Assembly (NCBI GenBank): GCA_028673005.1
Contig: CM054114.1
Location: 23,585,369-23,649,368, forward strand
DNA length: 64,000 bases
Source of the DNA: Tanypteryx hageni
Taxonomy: Eukaryota > Arthropoda > Insecta > Odonata > Petaluridae
Reading direction: 5' to 3'
In this document: in pieces, positions 1-10,185 of the stretch
Position numbering within the stretch: the first letter of the stretch is position 1
Layout of the letters: the number at the start of each line of letters is the position of its first letter
Translations under genes and position numbers: made by a program
The notes under the pieces: model-generated
What the model saw: the letters and a program-made list of their open reading frames with translations, nothing else
The model's database searches: none
Told to the model about the DNA's origin: nothing

Positions 1-230
1 TAAGCATTCGAATTTAATGTAATTTCATTCTACTATACCTGAAAATCTGGAGCCGACTTATACACGAGACATACAAAAAAACAAAACATTTGATGAAAAA
101 GACAGGTGTCAACCTATTCACGAGATCAATTTATACATGAGTATATATGGTATATTGGATCCATGTACTTGAAAAATATCGCATTTAGAATCCATAAATG
201 ATACCTAGTGACACCTCCTGCTAGCAAATG
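1..230. other. AT-rich sequence, no feature seen
   Basis: No open frame, splice-bounded exon, or recognisable repeat end was found in this stretch before the first Tigger-type terminus. Confidence 0.5.
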
Positions 231-1670
231 CAGTAAACTCTTGTTAACACAAACTCCAAGGGAGAATCAAATCATGTGTTCGGTTTAACCGAGTTCGTGA
301 TAACCGAATTATATATGAAAAACTGAAAAAATATTACAAATTTCTGCTTAAATATATGTACCTACCTATAACCTGTTCATGTTAAATACATTATTGTTAA
401 TAACACCACAAATGCACAATTTTGAGTAATATTCAAATTAACGTAACGTTAAATTTGATGTAAATGATAGATCTCAATTATCTGCAAATTTATAATGTTC
501 ACCTTGAAGTTAAATGATGTAAATACATATGTCTTAACTTACTTTTACTAAATCTAAATCACGTAGGTTTTTTATTTTCGTTGTTGTCCCTGCAGATACA
601 ACATGGTCGATTATATCATATTTATTTTTACAATTGTGGATAGTGTCAATTTCTGATTTTTATATTTTTCTATAATTCTTTTTTTTTTAATACCCCATTC
701 TGATACCTGTAGAATTTTCATTTTTGTTGCCAATGTAATTGAAATTTGGCTTGTTTTGCAACTTGTGCCATTCATTTATATGGTTGAATGTTTACACACG
801 AAACTATTGTCTAACAGGGGAAGATGGTGAGATGTGGATGTTTACTTCTTTCACAATCAAGAAGCAATACTATTTGTCGAGCCATAGTCGCCTTGCTAAA
901 TTTATAATTTTTTGTGGGAAGAAACAGAGGACAATGTTGGAATATCCAGGTCTGTGATTTTCTTTGGCAAGGCGAAGGTCAAATACAAAATATAAATTTT
1001 GTTTGATGACACCCAATAGCTTACCCGAATTTTTGAATTCCACTTCTTGGAGTGAGAGAAAAACACTTCTGTCTCTGCACAGCCATGTTCTCGCAGGCAT
1101 GGTAAATGGTGCAGAAGCGCAGTAAGCTCCCAGCACCTGTGAATTTGAGTGTTTAGCAGTTGTGCATCCTCATCAGAATTGCTATCGTATCAAGGCATAC
1201 CGTTGTTGATTGTGAATGATGATATCAGGCAAAATAATTTTGGTGATCTGTTCAAATAAAAAAATTACCTCAAGGAATGCAAATACCTATGTTAATACAA
1301 TGAAAGCATCTGCGTTTGTAACATCCTTCTGATGATGAAAAACGACTGAAGACAGTTAGAGCCAGGAATGAAGAAAATTGTGGAATCATCGATCATAGCA
1401 TTCCAAGGCATCCTCATATTGAACTTATCTCACAAACAACCTCTCCACATGCCAGAAATAAAGTAATATGGCTGTAAAATAGTTTTGACTAAACACAAGT
1501 GTTCGTGTTAACTAATTACTTGAGTTCTTGGTTCCCAAATTTTGTTCAAAGTTCGTCTTAAGCGAATTTTGTTTTAACCAACCAACTCGCATACATTAAT
1601 CCATACATTCAGTGCCGGGGAAAATATTTGTTCATGTAAACCATGTGTTTGTGTTAACGAGGCTTTACTG
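231..1670. mobile_element. Tigger/pogo-type non-autonomous element
   Basis: The left end begins CAGTAAACTCTTGTTAACAC. The reverse complement of the right end (1670 leftward) reads CAGTAAAGCCTCGTTAACAC, so the two termini form inverted repeats of about 27 bp with few differences. CAG termini are typical of the pogo/Tigger group. The interior holds further GTTCGTGTTAAC-like motifs (about 285-310 and 1498-1512), as expected for subterminal transposase sites. No transposase reading frame is recognisable. A TA target duplication is not preserved (flanks TG and TG). Family assignment rests only on the termini. Confidence 0.55.
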
Positions 1671-1824
1671 TGCCTATACAAATATGCATGGCTGAAAGAA
1701 AATGATGAGGTAAGTCAGACCAGATGAAATCACTGTGCAGGCTGAATATGACCCACAGACCATACTTAGGTGATGTCTGCACAACATGAGGTTATAATAC
1801 ATAATGTTGTTTTTATTTTTAATA

Positions 1825-2432
1825 CAGTAGATCATCGAGTATCCGGCGCAATGGAGGGATGGGGTCACCAGATTCTCAAAAATGCTGGATAATCATATCA
1901 AAATTTTTATACAGCTTATTTTTGAACATTCTTTTACAACATTGTATTCAACACTTCAGAGTGATTGCATGGGTATCAGGTGATATAAAGTACACAATGT
2001 AGTGGTGATATAGAATACATTTCTGCCATATTGCCGAAGAAGTGGTAAGCAAGAAAAAGGCCATTAAAATCATTCACAAATTGCATACGTATAAGTGAGA
2101 GAAATACTCCCATGGGATGGAAGAAGCGATATGTATAAAAGAGAATTATGTACAATTCAGTATGTGTGGGTATGATTTGGCATAGTGTTTCGCGGGGATT
2201 ACAAAAAATATGGATAAACCAGTATTAGGTATAACTGGGTTACATATAACCCAGATCCTACTGTACTAATTGCAGTTGTTCCAAAATGTCTTGGCACCAG
2301 ACGGTGCGGTATCGCCGGACTGATACTGCCATTGATGTGATTCTCTGGTGAATGCCGAATTACTAGCAACTTTCACCAGATTGGCCAGGACTGCTGGATA
2401 ATGTTGGAAGTCGGATAATTGATGATATTACA
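1825..2432. mobile_element. Tigger/pogo-type MITE
   Basis: The left end at 1825 reads CAGTAGATCATCGAGTATCC, directly after TA (1823-1824). The right end, reverse complemented, shows a related sequence (ATATCATCAATTATCCGAC), giving imperfect inverted repeats of about 20 bp. GCTGGATAAT and GCCGGATAAT-like motifs recur just inside both ends (1880-1895, 2388-2420). This 'cannot-code, CAG ends, TA target' pattern is that of a Tigger-derived MITE. The right boundary is uncertain by a few bases. Confidence 0.5.
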
Positions 2433-2558
2433 TATTTTTGGCAATTACTTTTTGTAGACATGTTCAAATGAATATATATCAATTTTTATAAAATAGTGCA
2501 TACATGTAATTTGTAATGCTTAATTTCTTAACTTTCTGAGAAATTAATTTCTTTCCAG

Positions 2559-2740
2559 AAGGACTTATGTTCATCCGAGAGAAGAGGGTTGTGGAGAGAC
2601 TTCTTTTTAAGGCCTACATGAAACAGATTGAGGAAGGAGTGGAAGAATCACACAGATGTGTTTTTGCCTTCATTCCTGACATTGCCCCTTGCTTTTGTCT
2701 TCCCACACAACAGTACTCTACCAAAAATGTTCAATCCAAT
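2559..2740 (+). CDS. Probable internal exon of an ionotropic receptor gene
   Basis: A 182-nt open segment lies between a good acceptor (polypyrimidine stretch ending TTTCCAG at 2558) and a good donor (AAT|GTAAGA at 2740/2741). It starts one base into a codon (two bases plus 60 codons) and ends on a codon boundary. The peptide includes VVERLLFKAYMKQIEEG, then CVFAFIPDIAPC and QQYSTK. Its position, about 950 bp upstream of a clear IR last exon on the same strand, and its resemblance to the second ligand-binding lobe of insect IRs suggest one gene. Against this, its end phase does not fit the 3688 exon directly, so an exon is missing or the copy is damaged. Neither Pfam match nor expression could be tested. 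Confidence 0.45.
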
Positions 2741-3687
2741 GTAAGAATTTTAATTTTTGACTTAATTTTCAGGTTTTTTCATTAAGTTTCTCAAGTTAGC
2801 AATTAAACAGAATGGAATTATTTTTTATTTTTGGAAATTTTCCATTGATTCCAAAGGCCAGTGATTTAATTAGAGAATGATAGGGGTTACAGGTCTCACA
2901 TTTCAGGACCATCTCTTGGTCTGTGACTAAGCCAACTGATTTGCTCAATCCATTTTAATACCACTGAAAAAGTTAGTAACTCAAATATCCATTCACCTAT
3001 TTTATAGTTTATGCCATTAACCATAATAATTTAAAGCTAAAACTTGTCTCAAAATGTTGTTTTGTAAGTAATCAACCATATTATTTTTTATACTTTACTA
3101 TTACTAAAGTTCTGTACTTGGTATAATTAGCGATTTTCCTCCATTCTGTGTTTCATTTGTAGGAACATTAGAAGTGTAAAATAAAAAAAAATATAATGTA
3201 AAGTTATAACTCTATTATTATTTATAGGAAAATAATACAATAAAGTCAAAATATAAAAATCCAAAGAAATAAATTTCGATATTTTAGAATCTGCCAGTGC
3301 CTTATTCACTTTGTGATAACTTTTGAATCATATCAAACATGTTAAATGGATTCATTCATATTTTCTAATGAAAATGAGTTCCTGTACTGGGTGTTTCAAA
3401 ACCTCAATTAAGATCTTATATTGGTGAAGAATTGTTGGGATTGAAGTTGTTTCTCATGTCTTAGCTTTTTAAGTTACTTACATGGCATTTGGCTTTATTC
3501 AGATTGAACAAAAAACCCAATTTTATCATAGTTTGAGAATATATTACTTATATTTAACTTCTCTTGCTCTCAAGCATGCTAATTGATTAGATTTTGAGAC
3601 ATTTATTAGGGCTAATTTAAAATTTGCTAATGCAAAATGAATCTCTTCCAACTCTAAACCAAAGCAATATCCCATTTTTATTGGCAG

Positions 3688-4029
3688 GCTCACATCACTT
3701 GTTGAAGCTGGAATAGTACGTCATCTCATACAATCGGATCTCCCTCAGTCAGAGATCTGTACGTTGGACCTAAGAAACAAAGATAGGCAATTGTGTAGTC
3801 TGACCTAATTACAACATACCAAGCAGTGGGGATTAGCCTTCTGGTGGCAGCTGTGGCCTTCTTTGCAGAGAAGACGATAAACTTGTGGATCAAGTGGAAA
3901 TGCAGTAAATCAAAGAAGAAATTATTTAAAAGAAAAATGAAGCCTCCAATTGTTAATACTTTGTCTGAGTATCCCTGGTTTACAGGGAAGCGTACTAGGA
4001 AAGATAATAATGAAAATTATAGACACTGA
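3688..4029 (+). pseudogene. C-terminal exon of an ionotropic receptor, with apparent frameshift
   Basis: IRs are glutamate-receptor-related ion channels used in chemosensation. After an acceptor (TTATTGGCAG, ending 3687) one frame reads LTSLVEAGIVRHLIQSDLP and continues through LDLRNKDRQLCSL to a stop near 3805. The next frame then continues with DLITTYQAVG, a hydrophobic segment ISLLVAAVAFFAE, and a basic tail to the TGA at 4027-4029. This order (L-EAGI helix, 'RQL..DL..TY' block, last transmembrane helix ending F.E, short basic cytoplasmic tail) is the standard IR C-terminus. The two halves are offset by one base near 3797-3802, so this is a pseudogene or carries a sequence error. Upstream exons are not seen in full. 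Confidence 0.7.
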
Positions 4030-4930
4030 AGAGATAGACAGGCTGAATGAGAAAATAAGAGCATAGAAAGTGATGATCTGACATGTGAGAAATTGGGTGG
4101 TAAATTGAATACATGCAATGGACGGGAATATATATAAAAGTTGGAATTGAGGAATGGAGCACAACAGCCATGCTAACACCAATCAGAGCTCCATCGGCAG
4201 TCGTGTTTGATAAAGTTTACAAGGAATAAAATTTATTTGCCTTTAGGTAAAATGAGGGAAATAGACATCAAGAAGTAATAGAACAGCTTTTGTAAAAGAA
4301 TGTGTAATTTTTGAACTTTTGATGAAGTCATGATTTGAAAAAAAAAATACTTTTCTAGGCTACTGAAAGAGAAACATCTTATTTTTAGTTAACAGGTAAT
4401 AATTATCCAATATGTGTTATTATCCTTCATTCTAAAATAGCTATTTATGCAAAAAATTCAAACATCTTGTTGATGACTTTTACATATATCTTGTTATTTT
4501 AATGGCTTGGGAAAGAGGAACATTCAATAGCCATCAAAAGTGTGGGAAAATTCAATGCCTATTTAGGTATCAAACATTATGGTAGATTGCAAATTGTTTG
4601 ACGACTCTTGAAGATTGTAGAATGCCTTGTATTTGCAACTTTTATGGAATAAATGAAATGAAATAAAGAACATTTGGTATTTGCTTAATTGTTATAATGG
4701 GTGTAAAGGAGTAAGGATTAATCTATGTGGGCAGATGTTATTTCAGATGCACCTTTCACCATTAACATTAAAAGATTTATTGTAACATAAATCGATACAC
4801 CTACTTACATTTGTTTGGTAACCAAGATGTTTATTGATGGAATAATATGATCCGAAGATCCTATGCAGACAGGCATAAGCTGTAAAGGTGGCCCAACCAA
4901 GGAAACATCCACATTCAGAAACGAGAGAAA
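4030..4930. other. IR 3' flank, no further gene seen
   Basis: This is AT-rich sequence downstream of the IR stop codon. AATAAA-like polyadenylation signals occur (for example GGAATAAAA near 4223 and GAATAAATG near 4648), but none can be singled out. No open frame or repeat terminus was recognised. Confidence 0.4.
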
Positions 4931-4937
4931 TTGTTCT

Positions 4938-5008
4938 GCTACGATAGTTCAGAGGTAGAATATCCGCCCGGCAAGTGGAAGACCCGGGTTTGATTCCCGG
5001 TCATAGCA
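4938..5008 (+). tRNA. tRNA-like gene, glycine-type body with GGC anticodon position (possible pseudogene)
   Basis: A 71-nt cloverleaf can be drawn. The acceptor is GCTACGA/TCATAGC with one C-A mismatch. The D arm is GTTC-AGAGGTA-GAAT and the anticodon stem TCCGC/GTGGA. The loop is CCGGCAA, and the T arm is CCGGG-TTTGATT-CCCGG. A run of six T (5012-5017) follows, a good RNA polymerase III terminator. A-box and B-box positions match. The body resembles eukaryotic tRNA-Gly, but the anticodon positions read GGC (would decode alanine GCC), and the base before it is C rather than the invariant U33. That makes a functional tRNA doubtful; a tRNA pseudogene or a SINE head is an alternative. Confidence 0.6.
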
Positions 5009-5019
5009 GACTTTTTTCT

Positions 5020-7340
5020 CGTTCAAAATTATTCCCAAGATGTTTATTGTTTACATTTTGCCTAATAGTATTGACATAATCCACATAATTTTATTGCTGC
5101 TGTAAAGGCTTTGGTGCATCTATCCATGTGAATATTAAGTAAGAAGTTAATGCGTAATTATATTAATGATAAAACTTTACAATACAATAGATAAAATAGT
5201 AAATGTTAATGTAAACATCGCTTGCATAATTAAGGAAAGGGGAACGTTTGGTAAACTTGGGGTACCCAACACTGAAAGTAAGTAAATTTCAGAATTTATT
5301 ATATTAGTTTTATTGTAATATGACATCAAAAGTGACATCAATAAAAATCGTTTGCTACTTAAAAGAAAACCCCTCCCTGAGCAAAGCGGGATGTTTCAGC
5401 TAGTTTATTATAACTTTGACTAACCACAATTACACAAATTCACTTTCAAATCCAGTTGTTTACAGCACTGGTACATGCACTGGCATTTACTGCGACTAAC
5501 TGACGGAATCAGCCCAAATATTGCATTGTGTGTGTAAACATGAAGGCAGCTTGAAACATGGTGAACTGAATGGGTGACAGGGATGGCACTTGGGGTAGGC
5601 AACATGCCCGACCGCACAGGATATCAATGGAACAGAAAGTTGATAACAATGGAACATGACTCTTCTCGGAACTGAAATAAAAATCATTCTTTCCTCATGT
5701 ATAATAGTTCATGAGTATTTCTGACTTTTGAATCTCTGTTTTACTTCTCCCCAAATTTTGAGACCCTGGGCCAAGGCCCATATTGTCTTCCCCTCAAGAC
5801 GCTATGATCAGACCTTCACTTAATCTTGATATAGACGAGCAGAAACCTCAGCATCTCCTCCAGCAATTTTCAACTTTATCTTTGCCTATAAGATGCTTAG
5901 TCTCTACAATAATTGTATTTAAACCTATTCATTTTGTGGAACTACCTTTTTCTTTCATATGAAAAATAGTCTCTTTGTAACTTATTTCACTCAAGCAATC
6001 TTGTCTTAACCAAACTTCCCATTAGACTAAAATATCGGTTTTTATCTCTAACATAATATTTTATAATTTTGCTGCACTAAGCATTGTCCTATTATTCTAA
6101 ATTATAATCTGAGGTTGATTATTCTTTAATTCCTGATTGAGCAATTTAAGCATTTCCTGGGACAATGACCAAGATGCCGTAAAATATTCAACATCGTTGG
6201 ATACAGTAATCATCCAATAGGCATTGTTAGTTTATGCATCATGACTCATCCCTATTAATATTAAAAATAGTAACAATTTAATTCAAGGATTTATTGAACA
6301 TATTAGCATAGTGATTTCGACAGTTAATCCAGATCTTTGCTTTACACAAGTCAAATAGTTCAACTTAGCACAGTATGACTGTGTGGAGCAGAATATTCAC
6401 GATTGAAAGGAATTTATTTCTCAGAGAGCTTTAGAGTCTGATTCGACTCTTATTTCTGGATATTATTATAGTTGAAATAGGACAACATTTAGGTATGATA
6501 CAGATAGGAGTAAGGTATTTTTAATTAATGCATTACTGGTTTTTAGTCCTTTATATTTCATTCAGGGAACAGAATCAACTTGATATTCTGTGAAAAGTTG
6601 ACTCATATCACTTCTACTTTTTCTATTTAAAATATTAAACAATATCAAGATGCAAATCTAACAATTGTATCATTGCAAAAAAATTTAGGTTATCCACTGG
6701 GTATTCCTCAAGCAAATCAATAGTAATTAAGGATAAAAATAAAGAATTTGGATAAACTACTGTTAGAAACAATGGAAAAGTTTGGCGTGCTTAATGTAGC
6801 CATTCATTGAATGTGATTTGTTTTACATATAACTAGAAGAACCCATTCTTTGCCTTTTGTTTATAATTGACACCTTGAAAAGCTTCCTTAGGTAGGTATT
6901 AATGATCTTTTGTGACTCTGAAATCATAACTTTATCTTCTTTGACATCCATAATTTTGAAAAACATACTGAAAACACTTTTACAATATTTATTCAAGAAT
7001 TGTTGATGGCCTTCCTACTAGGCGAAATTATACACAAATTTTTTTGGTTACTTACCCTTGAATGCCTTGTGTAAAACTGATGATGAGAAGAGCATTAGGC
7101 ACATAAATAGATGCCAAAAACTTGTAGTGTTTGACCTTGGACCTTATAAATGGTCATTGTAAAACAAACCTTTACTGGATATTGACAATGTTTGAATTGA
7201 AAAGGGTTAGTCACAAGAAATTATGGGAATATGTGGTATAAAAACACTGTCCTTTTGCACATCAGTGATACATTTCCATTTTTGTTTACAATGGCACTAT
7301 AAATAGTATATCATAATTTCTTCTTCTAGTGTTGTCTTAT
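5020..7340. other. AT-rich intergenic or intronic sequence
   Basis: No exon with matching splice sites, no transposon end and no long frame was identified. Short antisense frames at 5420-5690 lack any recognisable motif. Confidence 0.4.
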
Positions 7341-7600
7341 GACAGGTCTTACCAATTCAGACCGGACACACACACACACAGCAGGGAGGAGGGAAACCCA
7401 ATGCCGGCATTATCCTGCTGCTTTGAAAGAGCACCGAGGGAGTAAACTGCTTAATGTCCCTTCCGAAGGATGGGGGTGCTGATTTTTGCACGGTCTCCTC
7501 AAACCACGTAAGTCGGAGGGGTGAACTCAGAAAAAATCCCACTTTCACAGGATTGGATTTTCTGGGTGTTCCTACAGTGGTAGAATGTCTTTTCTTATTC
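7341..7600. repeat. GC-richer block, possible unidentified repeat
   Basis: This roughly 260-bp block, opening with a short (CA)n run at 7367-7379, is clearly richer in G and C than its surroundings. It has no convincing frame. Its sharp compositional edges suggest an inserted repeat, but no terminal repeat or target duplication was found. Confidence 0.25.
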
Positions 7601-8229
7601 AAATCTTTAAGCAAACAGACTTGAACTCACTTTTTGTGCTGAAGAGGGGTTTTCTTCTAGAAAGTGATGCACTGTTAGTGGTCAACAACTGTAAGGGAGA
7701 AACCCTCAGAAAAATATTCATCAAGTTGGATGAGAAGAATATATTTGTAGTAGGAAGGTTCACTGATTGAAGGAGCTTTGAGACATCTGTAATTTATGGC
7801 AGAAACTTAATGCACAAAAAATTAAGTAATTGTAAAAGTAGATGTTGCTGTACACGATTGATCAATTAAAATGCTCATTAAATCAACTTTAAAGATGCTT
7901 CTAAGTAGAAAATCTCTGCTCAGAAACATTAATGCCTATTACATTATTTTCAATAGGAAAAATATTATGCATTTTTGATTTACACAATGATTTTCAGGAA
8001 TGCAACTCGTGCATAAATCAGGGGATACCTGTATTTGCATAGAAATATTAATACTCCCTGAATTTCTTAGTTTTTTATGGGGTTGTTAAGCATACAGTTT
8101 AGATAACATCTGAATTTCATCTTATAAATATCTGTGAATGATGAAAATGTCAGTTTTTTATATTTAAAAATCTATAAAAACCGATAAAATCTCTAAAAAA
8201 GGATAAAATCCATGGAAGCGGCAGCCCTG

Positions 8230-8330
8230 TGTATATATGCAGTGAAGCCTCTATAATCTGATCTAATCGGTGCAACTGTGTGTTTGGATTATCAAGGTGT
8301 TCAGATTGCTGGATTCTAAGTAAATGACTA
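8230..8330 (+). mobile_element. Isolated Tigger-type terminus
   Basis: CAGTGAAGCCTCTATAATCT at about 8241 has the CAG start and 'GCCTC.(T/G).(T/A)A' layout of the Tigger ends seen at 231 and 1670. Inner motifs TTGGATTATCAAGG and GGATTCTAAG follow. No opposite end was found, so only a fragment or solo end is supported. Confidence 0.3.
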
Positions 8331-8869
8331 TGTTTTTAAGAAAATAAACGGTGCAATATACATTGCACAAACATTCTCATATACCTATACATGTTTGTTC
8401 TCACTACATTCTTCCTCGAAATTAACTGTGTGTGCTTGGCGATTCACTGCCAATTATGTTAATAATGCATAGCAACAGGACCAAAGCGACTGACACCATC
8501 AACCTCTCACGTCTAATACATCTCACCAAGCACGCAACCAGGATTTTCTCTTAGGAGGGGTTCAGCCCTAAAATTTCATGAGTAGATTGCTAGTTGTTAG
8601 AAACTTCACACAATATAAATATGCGTAATTCAATAAGTATCTGTATAATGATTATAAATTGTAAGCTGAGAGAAATAGAAAATATAAAAAGTCAAAAGAG
8701 TATATTTCCTGTATATTTATAAGGCTAGTAAGAGATTTTTAAATAGAGGCTAAAGCCCGTCAGCCCCTCCCTCTTGGTGAACCCCTGCCTCTCACTGATG
8801 GAATTTTATATTTGGGAATCCCTGGGTGCCCTCTCCCTTCTGACGCATGCGCTGAGCATCTTGTACAGA

Positions 8870-9800
8870 AATAATGCCACTGGATAATATATGGCAACTG
8901 TTTTTGGTCACATGGCTTAGTTAGTATTATTGGTGACATCAGATGGATGGATTTTAATCGAAATCCTTGGAGCCATTTTTGAGTAAATCAAATTTTGTTT
9001 CAAAATATCCAAGAATAAAGTACCCTTAGTTGTTGCACAATATTGTTTAGCTTTTCAGAATGTCTTTTATGAATGATATTATCCATAAATATGAGATATC
9101 ATTCGATTTAGTTTAACTGTAAGGCTGTAGTAAGAGTTGGAATGGATCGTGGCGGAGGCGTGACATCACAAGGCTTAGGTAAGGTAGCTTAGCATACATT
9201 GTAATGTCACTGGATGCCATATAGTGATTTCAAGAGACATGGTTTATGCAGTATTATTTGTGACATCAGGCTCTACATTTGGATTGATTTTAATCAAATT
9301 CTCTTGAGCCATTTTTGAGTAAATCAGATTTTTCTAAAAATCACCAAGAATAAACTACCCTTTATTTTTGTGCAATATCATTTATGAAAAAAGAGTCTGC
9401 AAAAGATGATATACGAGGTGCTACCCAAAATGCACCAGCGCACACGTCACTTGTTATTAGGCAGTTCCTGGCTTCCAAAAACATGACAGTCATCCCCCAT
9501 CCTCCCTACTCTCCTGACCTCACCCCCCTGCGACTTTTTCCTGTTCCCCAAAATGAAACTCTGGCTGAAAGGGCGATGTTTGGACACAATTGAGGAGATC
9601 TGGGCAGAATCGTAAGAGGTGCTTAACATGCTCACACTTGCGGACTTCCAAGGATGCTTCACATCATGGAAAAAAATTCTGGGGACAGTGGAAATTAGGA
9701 CTTAGCGTAAGTAATTTTTTTTATGCACAAATTTCTGGAACTTTTGGGTAGCACCTCGTATTGCACAAATTCCAGATACCATTCGATTTTATGTGCATGT
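8870..9800. repeat. Diverged direct duplication, second copy split by a mariner element
   Basis: A segment from about 8873 to 9120 recurs from about 9200 to 9410, and again after the mariner insert at 9761-9800. Shared landmarks are GCCACTGGAT/GTCACTGGAT, GTGACATCAG, GAGCCATTTTTGAGTAAATC, CAAGAATAAA.TACCCTT, GTGCAATAT/TTGCACAATATT and TACCATTCGATTT/TATCATTCGATTT. The spacing is about 327 bp. The copies differ by many substitutions, so the duplication is old. Confidence 0.6.
9414..9758 (+). mobile_element. Deleted mariner-like element with intact ends
   Basis: Inverted termini CGAGGTGCTACCCAAAA (9414 rightward, and 9758 leftward on the other strand) are flanked by TA on both sides (9412-9413, 9759-9760), the standard mariner target duplication. 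The 345-bp interior keeps only the last third of a transposase. It starts at NAPAHTSLVIRQFL, immediately after the left terminus, and runs through HPPYSPDLTP. After a small frame change it continues to LTLADFQGC and a stop near 9706. The break point lies at the second catalytic aspartate, so it cannot encode an active enzyme. It could be moved by a complete relative. Confidence 0.85.
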
Positions 9801-10185
9801 TTGGGCCTTAGTACTGCAAACAGACAGACGGCATGGCGAAAACCACTTTTATGGACTCGGGGAGACCTAAAATGTGCAAAATCTCTAAGTCAAACTTTTT
9901 TCAAGATTTCAATACTTTTCTAAATACTACATATATGAGAAAGTAAAAATATTTATTATAATGTATAGTAGGTATATATAGTATAGTATCTTGCAATGCC
10001 CCACTTAATTGATACTGTAATCATTGGGAGCAAACAGTCGTCATGAAAGGAGGAATCTAATAATGGGATCATTAAAGGAAGACCAGACTTGAAAGATAAT
10101 AATTAGATAGAATTTAATGATCGCTACTAGAATGACTAATTATTTGTAGCTTAAATGGATTTAAATGTAACCTATTTTCTTGACC
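9800..10185. other. AT-rich sequence, no feature seen
   Basis: Nothing was recognised between the duplicated segment and the 5' region of the RTE element. Confidence 0.4.

Noticed and set aside
739..1136. Small open frames on both strands
   Set aside because: They lie inside a Tigger-type element, lack known motifs or splice context, and are of a length expected by chance.
7585..7770. 61-codon frame beginning in the GC-richer block
   Set aside because: No motif, no splice signals and a start by chance; not supportable as a gene.
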